From G039029935 sp039029935 (GTDB taxonomy: Bacteria; Chloroflexota; Anaerolineae; Caldilineales; Caldilineaceae), in assembly GCA_039029935.1 (NCBI GenBank), contig JBCCFC010000810.1, forward strand, positions 1 to 6,446: a stretch of 6,446 nt of DNA, given 5' to 3'. This document shows, piece after piece, positions 1 to 5,582 of the stretch (position 1 is its first letter; each line of letters starts with the position of its first letter). A model generated the notes under the pieces. That model had not been told where the DNA came from. It saw nothing but the letters and a program-made list of their open reading frames with translations, and searched no databases. Position numbers and translations under genes: made by a program.

Positions 1-44
1 AAAAGAGGGGCGATATCAGAATATTCTGATATCGCCCCTCTTTT
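1..44. terminator. Perfect 44-nt palindrome, probable bidirectional intrinsic terminator
   Basis: Bases 1-22 are the exact reverse complement of bases 23-44. The centre is AAT|ATT, the stem includes a GATATC on each side and a GAGGGGCG/CGCCCCTC block, and the ends are A4 on the left and T4 (T5 with base 45) on the right. An RNA from either strand would fold into a long GC-based stem followed by a U-run, the layout of a bidirectional terminator between convergent genes. For the minus strand it lies about 155 bases past the stop codon of the nuclease-like gene, so it probably ends that transcript. The palindrome touches the window edge and could be longer. A palindromic mobile-element remnant is a less likely alternative. 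Confidence 0.8.
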
Positions 45-67
45 TATACCACACAAGGAGAAAACCA

Positions 68-148
68 TTGAAAACCCATTACCCAATCCATCTACAGTTT
101 ATCATGAATGGGCGGCGACTACATCGGCGGTGTGTCGGGTTTGACTGA
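68..148 (+). CDS. Doubtful short ORF (26 codons, TTG start) behind a good ribosome-binding site
   Basis: AAGGAG at 55-60 is followed after 7 bases by TTG at 68, which opens a 26-codon frame ending at TGA 146-148. The product would begin M-K-T-H-Y-P-I-H and end R-R-C-V-G-F-D. I do not recognise it. One frame over, an ATG at 108 opens a 41-codon frame ending at TAG 231-233. That frame has a more protein-like composition (it includes GGDYIGGVSGLTEMIDGF) but no ribosome-binding site of its own. Joining the two frames near base 110 would give a single longer peptide, so this could be a frameshifted remnant or a chance pair of frames. The second frame overlaps the 3' end of the opposite-strand nuclease-like gene. 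Support is only the ribosome-binding site. Confidence 0.15.
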   Translation: MKTHYPIHLQFIMNGRRLHRRCVGFD

Positions 149-175
149 GATGATTGATGGATTCTCCGTCAAACC
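138..175. other. Imperfect hairpin downstream of the nuclease-like gene
   Basis: GGTTTGAC (138-145) pairs with GTCAAACC (168-175). After one mismatch (146/167), GAGA (147-150) pairs with TCTC (163-166), leaving a 12-base loop at 151-162. CGGCGG at 125-130 could also pair with CCGCCG at 174-179, giving an alternative extension with a bulge. No T-run follows on either strand, so it is not a classical terminator. It may protect the 3' end of the minus-strand transcript, or be part of a small structured RNA or a remnant. The remainder of 45-200 contains only the short ORF described at 68-148. Confidence 0.4.
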
Positions 176-200
176 GCCGCTACGTCGGATGACTTACGCG

Positions 201-854
201 CTATGCAGTCATCTTCATAATAATCAGCTTTAGCGCCTTCAACAGGCGGAAAATATCAAAAAGTTCATTCGTAACAGCGGAAAAATCGTGGCTAATCGTA
301 TAATTTTTTCCTTCAAGGACCATAAAGTGCCAGTCATGCCCAACGATATAGCATCCATAGACGGGGATTGATTCTTGGTTGAGTACCTGACCCACCAGCA
401 TTGCTGCCAATGTTTGTCCAATGGGATCGCCTTTGGATTCGAGCGACTTTTTGAACTCGGAAAAGGCAAACAGGGGCGTTTGCGGTGTTCGATATCCGGT
501 GGCGATAATGCCATTGGGTTCACCGCCCAGTTCAACATCACCATGTACACTGGGGACTGTTGTACCGATATGACGTTCGGCAAAAAAGTTAAAGCGGTAT
601 GGCTCGGTAAAACGTGCCAGCCCGAAGACCGGGCCGATGAAGTTGAGTGCCAGTTCCTGTTCAATCCACGCATCACTGTTGAGGATCAACAGGTCTTGAA
701 AATTTCTCAGAACGATTTTTTCTTCATCCGAAAGCGGTGGCGTCATCTGTAGCCAATGATCCAGCACCTGACTCGTGAACGTTTTTCGCAGTAAAAATAC
801 ATCGTCCATCAGTGCCGCGCTACAGTCACGAAAGGTATATTTATCTTTTTTCAT
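201..854 (-). CDS. PD-(D/E)XK nuclease-like family protein, 217 aa, with an altered active-site position
   Basis: The protein is soluble, with no signal peptide or membrane segment. From memory it matches a family of uncharacterised restriction-endonuclease-fold proteins found in Cyanobacteria, Bacteroidota and Chloroflexota. Visible family features, in order, are a helix with W63 and E66/E68 (motif I region), FAER (91-94), GEPNGIIA (111-118), the E-x-K signature in FSEFKK (E133, K135), DPIGQ with Q147, then the conserved tail VYGCYIVGHDWHFMVLEG (165-182) and IFRLLKALKLI (201-211). In relatives as I recall them the 111-118 block is G-x-x-D-G, with the Asp binding metal. Here that position is Asn114, so catalysis may be lost or shifted. 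ATG 854 is chosen over the in-frame ATG at 902 because AGGTGG lies just upstream of it and the promoter's predicted transcript starts near 904. The gene is more AT-rich than the ABC genes (about 38% G+C in 241-300 versus 58% in 3061-3120). Function unknown; fold assignment moderately sure. Confidence 0.75.
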   Translation of the reverse strand: MKKDKYTFRDCSAALMDDVFLLRKTFTSQVLDHWLQMTPPLSDEEKIVLRNFQDLLILNSDAWIEQELALNFIGPVFGLARFTEPYRFNFFAERHIGTTVPSVHGDVELGGEPNGIIATGYRTPQTPLFAFSEFKKSLESKGDPIGQTLAAMLVGQVLNQESIPVYGCYIVGHDWHFMVLEGKNYTISHDFSAVTNELFDIFRLLKALKLIIMKMTA

Positions 855-857
855 AGT

Positions 858-863
858 CCACCT
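858..863 (-). promoter_or_regulatory. Ribosome-binding site that fixes the nuclease-like gene start at 854
   Basis: On the minus strand AGGTGG ends 3 bases before ATG 854. The spacing is short but usable. The longer frame from ATG 902 has no such site, and its first codons lie inside the operator palindrome. Confidence 0.6.
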
Positions 864-872
864 ATTTTGAAC

Positions 873-912
873 ATGAGTACACATGTATGAATAGCCACAC
901 ATGTGTACTCAT
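873..912. promoter_or_regulatory. Inverted-repeat operator overlapping the promoter of the nuclease-like gene
   Basis: ATGAGTACACATGT (873-886) is repeated exactly in reverse complement as ACATGTGTACTCAT (899-912), with 12 bases between. Each arm also contains a smaller dyad: TACACATGTA at 878-887 and the perfect palindrome ACACATGTGT at 897-906. Together these look like two imperfect copies of a site resembling GTACACATGTGTAC, with centres 19 bp apart. The right arm shares two bases with the -10 box and covers the expected transcription start, so a bound dimer or tetramer should block transcription. The regulator is not encoded in the window. A cruciform or 5'-UTR hairpin role is a less likely alternative. 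Confidence 0.65.
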
Positions 913-938
913 TATAGCAGCGGTCACAGATTTGCGAA
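911..938 (-). promoter_or_regulatory. Sigma-70-type promoter for the nuclease-like gene
   Basis: On the minus strand a perfect TATAAT (-10) lies at 916-911. A TTCGCA hexamer (4 of 6 matches to TTGACA) lies 16 bp upstream at 938-933. Transcription would begin near 904, giving a leader of about 50 bases that carries most of the operator inverted repeat. This promoter lets the gene be expressed independently of the ABC genes upstream on the same strand. Confidence 0.65.
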
Positions 939-1003
939 ATAGTAAGGGTTACAGGCGTAGGTTCTGATACACAAAATGAGTTCAACACCCAATTAGCCTG
1001 CTA

Positions 1004-1043
1004 AACCCTTCAACCCTTCAACCCTTCAACCTTTCAACCTTTC
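1004..1043. repeat. Tandem octamer array, five exact units, touching the permease stop codon
   Basis: The plus strand reads AACCCTTC three times (1004-1027) and then AACCTTTC twice (1028-1043), with no base between units. The next base, 1044, is the last base of the permease stop codon read on the minus strand. The same octamer family recurs in opposite orientation at 5520-5551. No intrinsic terminator is visible between this array and the promoter at 911-938, so the permease transcript may read on into the nuclease-like gene. Confidence 0.9.
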
Positions 1044-4000
1044 TTAATCATATCGCAACGCCTCCGCCGGATAAATCCGTGACGCCTGATATGCAGGCAA
1101 CACTGTCGTCAACAGCGATGCCAGATACGCCAACCCCACAATCACACCAATCTGCTGCCAAGGCGTGGGTACGGTTGTGTCGGCGATGGCGGCGAAGAAT
1201 TCACCGACGATGTTTTGCCCCAACGTGATGCCTGTCAACGTGCCGATGATGATGCCACAGAGGGCGATGAAACTGGCCTCTAGGACAAAGGAGAGGGCCA
1301 CCATGTTGGGCTGGTAGCCGATGGCACGGAGCATCCCGACCTGTTGCCGACGCTCGACAACGGTACGGCTGCTGATCACACCCAAGGCGGCGATACCCAC
1401 GAGTAGACCGAGTGCCATAAAGCCCTGGAAGAGTTGGAGGATGCCGCGTGTGACGGCCTGTCCAGCGGCAAAGGCTTCGGCCATAATGCTGGTATCAAGA
1501 CCGGAACTGACAAAGGCACGCTCGATTTCATTGGCAACAAAGCGCACATCCGCCCCCTCAGCGGTCTTAACATAGAATGCACCTGTCACCACAGGCTGTC
1601 CGGTCAACGTCTCAATCACACTGTCGTTGACTTGGATGTTGCCATCGGCCAATGTCGCATCGGTCTTCAAGATGCCGATCACTTTGACGACTTTTTCGAC
1701 ATCGACGCCATCATTGGTTGTGTTTTGCAGCGTCAAGGTGATGTCTGGAAGTATACCAACTTCGTCATCTTCGGGTAACGCCATCTCAATACGCAGTCTG
1801 CGGAAACGTCTACGCCGTTCACCATCAAAGTCGTCATCATCGTCAAAGTCAAACTGATTCTCCGGGTTGGGGTCACGGATCAGATCAGGGCTAATGATTA
1901 CGACGTCATCGCGTTCCGCCACTGCCTGCCATGCCGCCTCATCACTCTCATAACCCTCGGAACGCATCTGAAGACCATAGATTTGGCTGGACTGGAGCGC
2001 ATAGTCGCTGTTGATGCCCGTGATGCTCGTGTTATAGGTGGTCGGCTCATCATTGAGTTTGGCTTGAAGCTCCAGTTCGGTGATGTGGGCGACGCTGGCA
2101 ACATCAGCCTGTGGGAAATCATCCAGCCGTGCAATCTCGCCCTTCAAATCGTTGATCGAGTAGAAGAAACTGAGCAGCGTTTTGTTGACCTGAATCTCAT
2201 AGCCCGCATTGCGCTCGGTATCGGGCTGCGTCGAAAGTTGGGTTGCCTGAATCACGATTGCCATGATGACAACGGTGCTGATGATCATGGCAAAGAGCAG
2301 CATCGCCATACCCGTGCGGAAACGGTTGTTAAGCGGATAGGCGATGGCTGTGCGCAGGACGGGTGTGAGTGAACCGATGCCCCCCAACACAAAGTTGATG
2401 GGCCAGACAAGCACATCAGCATTATAGACAATCGTAAGGATGGCACCGAGAATGATCAGTGGGGCGGTGAGTGCAAACGATAGCAGCACGGTCGCTGGAT
2501 TCTGTTCAAAGATTGTGCCTGCGCCACCGATTAAGCGGCTCCAAGGCAAGGCCCACAGTGCCAACAGGCCAATACCAATCACAGAGTAAACGGCGCGTTG
2601 ACGCACGGCTTCCCGTGTCTCTCGCCACTGTAGAATCCAGCCCAACAGGAAGGCCACACCAACTACAATCATGGTGGCGGCAAGCTGTGTCTGCGTAATC
2701 TCCAGCGTTTCCCCCAGCGTCATGATATAGATGCCACCGCCAATTAGGGCAGGTCCAGCGATAAAGCGTAGGGCTTGACCAACAATGGTCGTGCGTCTGG
2801 TGAAGTTGCTCTCTGGCAAATCACGGATGGCAGCGACGATATTGAGACGGCTGACACGGTAGGAGGCAAAGACGACGACAACGAAGGTAAAGATGACGCC
2901 AAGACAGTAGGCGATGATCATCGAGGTTGGCAGGACATTAAAGCGGATGCGGAAGATGCTGTCCAACTCGATCTGGTTGCTAAAGCTGCCAGCGACATCG
3001 GTAAAGAGTCTGCCGATAAAGCCGACCATTGCATAGGAGATGAGAATGCCCAATCCCACGCCCACGAGTGCGGCCAAGAGATCATAGACCAGCCCCTCGG
3101 TGACAAACATCTGCACCAGTTGACGCCGTTGCATACCCACCGCCCGTGCCATGCCCATTTCGCTGCGTCGCTCTGCTGCCAGCATCACAAAAATCATGAA
3201 GATGAGCAGGATGGCGGCGAGGATGGAGAAGAAGCCAAAGAGCGAGAAGGCCGAGCTAAAGGCTGTGCCCCCCACGCCTGCGATGGTGACGACTGTCTGC
3301 TTGTTAAGCGGGTCGAGCAATTCCAGTTCGGTCAACTGACTGACGGCGGTGTTGACCTCATCTTGCTGTGCGCTGGGGAGTCGTTCGAGCGTGGAAAGAA
3401 AAATCTGTATGGTGCGGTTTGACAAGGAGCGACGCAAGTCTTCTGCCAACGCTGGCGTCATCTCTTCGGCATCTATCGCCGTTGCCAATGCTTGGAGGTC
3501 ACGCGACACGGTGCTTAACCCCAGCGTATCACCAACGGTCGTGCGGAAAGATTCTAATAAGTTATCAAGGACCGCATTCCCTGTGCCTGTATCTGCACCT
3601 GTACCCGTATCGGTCTCAGCCTGTGCTGCGGCATCATCCTGCCCGGTGTCCTCTGCTGTAGTCTCTTCCTGTGTGGGCGCAAAGAAGTCATCCTCGACAT
3701 AATTGTCAATCGCTCGATGCACCGCACGGCTCACCGTTGGCTCTCGCAACACAGCCATCAAATTGTCAATGGCATCATCATTGAGCGATAAAATGCGCAG
3801 TCGCTCGCTGACCTCAGCGGTGAGCGCCATGCCTTCCAGTTCATCACCTTGGTTGGAGACAAGGACACTGTTGATGCGGTCTTCCATAAAGAGCAGTCGC
3901 TGTGCTTCATCCAAGTTCATAACCACAACAGGAACCAGTGCTGCTGCGGGGCCTGCCTCATCGACAATGCCTGCCACACGATAGGGCAGTGGAATTGGCC

Positions 4001-5501
4001 CCAAGTAGATGTCGAGCAGATCGCCTCGTTTGGCGTTGAGTCGCGCCGCTCCGACTTGGCTCAGATAGACTTCGCCACGACGCAGTTCTAGCCCCGCCTG
4101 TCCCAAGAACGTGTCAATGTCTTCACCCAAGGTGTTGAGATTGATGGCCCCTGTCACAGAGGCAGCAGTGGTGCTGATGATGTCTGTGGCAAAGTTGGTG
4201 GTTGATTCTGCGGTGTTTGTCACCAATGCATCCAACCCCAATGATTCAGTGGTGATGCCAAAATTCTCTTCAAGGAAGGCCAATGCACCCGCCGTGTCTA
4301 CACCAAGGATGCTGCCAAGCTGCGCCAGTAGCTGTTCTGCATCCAGCGAATTGGCGTCAAATCCACCCAAACCGAGCTGGTCCAGCGTATTGTCAAGTGC
4401 GGGGTTACTGGGTGCGGGATCAGCGGTGTCATCCTCTGTTTCTGGCACTTCTGTCGGTTGAGCAGTTGGCGACTCAGTAGGCGTTTCAGATGCTGTATCT
4501 TCCGCATCATCGACAGATGTAGCGGTCGCATCTGGTGTATCAGATTCTTCACCACTAGGCTCAGGCTCGACTGTCGGTGTTTCGTCAACATCTTCCTCAG
4601 TTTCAGCCTCTTCACTAGCGTCTGGGGCACGAGGTCGATTAGCTGGTTCAACTGGAGACGGCTCGGCATCTGCGACGCCGCCCAGCGGTGCATCAAGCGC
4701 AGTGCCAGCGGCAGCAATCGTCAGGATCAGATCGCTGATGCTGAACTCTTCAAACCCCAGTTGTGTCGCCAACCCTTGGGCAGACTCATTGGCGACCGCC
4801 ACAACCACACCTGCCATCTCAAAGATGTTGCCAATCCCTGGTTTCAAATCATCAATGTTCACAGGTGAGCCATCGGTCGTTTGCATATCAAACTGCGCAG
4901 GGTATTCATCGTTGATGCCAAAGATGAAGCCAAAGGGTTCACCCTGTCCGGTGGTGCGGTTGCGAATGATGATGGGGAAGAGAATGGACGGTGCAACACC
5001 ATCAATCAGCGGTTCCTGTTCGATGGACTGTTGGAGTTCGCGATAACGGTCCTCGCTGATGCCGGGTAGCCCGTCTTCGAGCAGCGCAAAGACGGTTGTC
5101 AATCCCCCTTCCAGCAGTGCGGCTTGGTCTTCACTCAGTTGATTGCCAGCCCCAGGGGGGCCATCATCAAAGTCTGAAAGCTGAATCCCCAGCCCGGCCA
5201 ATGTCCCTAAGATCGGTGGTGATAGGACCTCATCAATTTGCCCATAAACCTCAACAGCCTGTCGCTCCACCGAATAGGAGAGTGTGTCGCCAATCGCCAG
5301 CGAACTGACCACAATGATGGTACTCAACGTCAGCCCCAACACAATCAACGCCGATTGTGCTGGACGACGCGGGATATTGCGTAACCCCATCTTGGCGATG
5401 ATGCGGTTCCAGAGCGACACCAACAGCATAAAGAGCAGAACGATGCCGACGGCAATCGCTAGATAGGTGGCGATGGATCGTAGAATAGTATCTAATAACA
5501 T
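1044..5501 (-). CDS. Giant duplicated FtsX-like ABC transporter permease, 1485 aa
   Basis: Membrane subunit of a type VII (MacB/LolCE/FtsX-like) ABC system, expected to pass ATPase motion to extracytoplasmic domains. Likely membrane segments are at about 9-31, 48-70, 753-775, 803-830, 860-882, three or four hydrophobic stretches in 911-1025, 1064-1087, 1356-1377, 1407-1428 and 1446-1469. Two FtsX modules show the diagnostic cytoplasmic motif: AAERRSEMGMARAVG near 775-789 and VVERRQQVGMLRAIG near 1381-1395, ending in RVSRLNIVAAIRDL and YQASRIYPAEALRYD respectively. Extracytoplasmic domain 1 spans about 73-750, with a MacB-type periplasmic-core-like part at about 465-550. Domain 2 spans about 1088-1354. 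Domain 1 contains an acidic Pro/Thr/Glu linker (277-368) and a Thr/Gly/Asp-rich linker (613-642). Residues 1217-1236 form an Asp run followed by an Arg run. The extra N-terminal helix and the length are beyond ordinary MacB (about 650 aa). ATG 5501 has AAGGAG 9 bases upstream. Probably an operon with the ATPase 78 bp upstream. Substrate unknown. Confidence 0.9.
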   Translation of the reverse strand: MLLDTILRSIATYLAIAVGIVLLFMLLVSLWNRIIAKMGLRNIPRRPAQSALIVLGLTLSTIIVVSSLAIGDTLSYSVERQAVEVYGQIDEVLSPPILGTLAGLGIQLSDFDDGPPGAGNQLSEDQAALLEGGLTTVFALLEDGLPGISEDRYRELQQSIEQEPLIDGVAPSILFPIIIRNRTTGQGEPFGFIFGINDEYPAQFDMQTTDGSPVNIDDLKPGIGNIFEMAGVVVAVANESAQGLATQLGFEEFSISDLILTIAAAGTALDAPLGGVADAEPSPVEPANRPRAPDASEEAETEEDVDETPTVEPEPSGEESDTPDATATSVDDAEDTASETPTESPTAQPTEVPETEDDTADPAPSNPALDNTLDQLGLGGFDANSLDAEQLLAQLGSILGVDTAGALAFLEENFGITTESLGLDALVTNTAESTTNFATDIISTTAASVTGAINLNTLGEDIDTFLGQAGLELRRGEVYLSQVGAARLNAKRGDLLDIYLGPIPLPYRVAGIVDEAGPAAALVPVVVMNLDEAQRLLFMEDRINSVLVSNQGDELEGMALTAEVSERLRILSLNDDAIDNLMAVLREPTVSRAVHRAIDNYVEDDFFAPTQEETTAEDTGQDDAAAQAETDTGTGADTGTGNAVLDNLLESFRTTVGDTLGLSTVSRDLQALATAIDAEEMTPALAEDLRRSLSNRTIQIFLSTLERLPSAQQDEVNTAVSQLTELELLDPLNKQTVVTIAGVGGTAFSSAFSLFGFFSILAAILLIFMIFVMLAAERRSEMGMARAVGMQRRQLVQMFVTEGLVYDLLAALVGVGLGILISYAMVGFIGRLFTDVAGSFSNQIELDSIFRIRFNVLPTSMIIAYCLGVIFTFVVVVFASYRVSRLNIVAAIRDLPESNFTRRTTIVGQALRFIAGPALIGGGIYIMTLGETLEITQTQLAATMIVVGVAFLLGWILQWRETREAVRQRAVYSVIGIGLLALWALPWSRLIGGAGTIFEQNPATVLLSFALTAPLIILGAILTIVYNADVLVWPINFVLGGIGSLTPVLRTAIAYPLNNRFRTGMAMLLFAMIISTVVIMAIVIQATQLSTQPDTERNAGYEIQVNKTLLSFFYSINDLKGEIARLDDFPQADVASVAHITELELQAKLNDEPTTYNTSITGINSDYALQSSQIYGLQMRSEGYESDEAAWQAVAERDDVVIISPDLIRDPNPENQFDFDDDDDFDGERRRRFRRLRIEMALPEDDEVGILPDITLTLQNTTNDGVDVEKVVKVIGILKTDATLADGNIQVNDSVIETLTGQPVVTGAFYVKTAEGADVRFVANEIERAFVSSGLDTSIMAEAFAAGQAVTRGILQLFQGFMALGLLVGIAALGVISSRTVVERRQQVGMLRAIGYQPNMVALSFVLEASFIALCGIIIGTLTGITLGQNIVGEFFAAIADTTVPTPWQQIGVIVGLAYLASLLTTVLPAYQASRIYPAEALRYD

Positions 5502-5510
5502 GATTGAAAA

Positions 5511-5516
5511 CTCCTT
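5511..5516 (-). promoter_or_regulatory. Ribosome-binding site of the permease
   Basis: On the minus strand AAGGAG ends 9 bases before ATG 5501. It lies between the start codon and the octamer array that begins at 5520, so the array does not overlap the ribosome-binding site, although a hairpin formed by the array would end only a few bases away. Confidence 0.75.
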
Positions 5517-5519
5517 GTC

Positions 5520-5551
5520 GAAGAGTTGAAAGGTTGAAGAGTTGAAAAGTC
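5520..5551. repeat. Second octamer array, inverted relative to the one at 1004-1043
   Basis: Read on the plus strand the units are GAAGAGTT (5520-5527), GAAAGGTT (5528-5535), GAAGAGTT (5536-5543) and a diverged GAAAAGTC (5544-5551). These are reverse complements of AACTCTTC and AACCTTTC, so they belong to the same family as the array after the permease stop but face the other way. The array occupies the gap between the ATPase and permease genes, within the transcribed leader of the permease. Confidence 0.85.
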
Positions 5552-5582
5552 AAGTTATCAACTATCAACTATCAACTCTTCA
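5535..5582. other. Inverted repeat spanning the ATPase stop codon and intergenic array
   Basis: TGAAGAGTTGA (5535-5545) is the exact reverse complement of TCAACTCTTCA (5572-5582), an 11-bp stem with a 26-base loop. The ATPase stop codon (5582-5580 on the minus strand) lies inside the stem. A second copy, GAAGAGTTGA at 5520-5529, could compete for the same partner. In the mRNA this would give two alternative hairpins between the cistrons. It could affect mRNA stability, the ATPase-to-permease expression ratio or access to the permease ribosome-binding site; that role is inference. Confidence 0.5.
5557..5577. repeat. Heptamer tandem repeat (ATCAACT three times)
   Basis: ATCAACT occurs three times in a row at 5557-5563, 5564-5570 and 5571-5577. 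It sits between the octamer array and the ATPase stop codon. It shares the CAAC core with the octamers, so it may be a derivative of the same repeat process with a one-base-shorter period. Confidence 0.85.

Noticed and set aside
375..752. 125-codon open frame on the plus strand
   Set aside because: It is antisense to the conserved core of the nuclease-like gene, has no ribosome-binding site and no recognisable domain.
855..902. N-terminal extension of the nuclease-like protein starting at ATG 902
   Set aside because: The extra 16 residues are encoded by the operator palindrome. The promoter's expected transcript starts near 904, leaving no leader, and a ribosome-binding site instead precedes ATG 854.
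944..1003. Intrinsic terminator for the permease
   Set aside because: No GC-rich stem followed by a T-run is visible on the minus strand between the permease stop and the next promoter.
1004..1043. CRISPR array
   Set aside because: Units are 8 bases with no spacers, so this is a simple tandem repeat.
2775..3422. 215-codon open frame on the plus strand
   Set aside because: It is antisense to membrane segments of the permease. Its highly charged, Asp/His-rich product is what hydrophobic codons give when read on the other strand, and no ribosome-binding site or known motif is seen.
4298..4717. 139-codon minus-strand frame overlapping the permease
   Set aside because: It is the alternative frame of the low-complexity linker, where repetitive codons keep neighbouring frames open. 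The permease frame continues through it.
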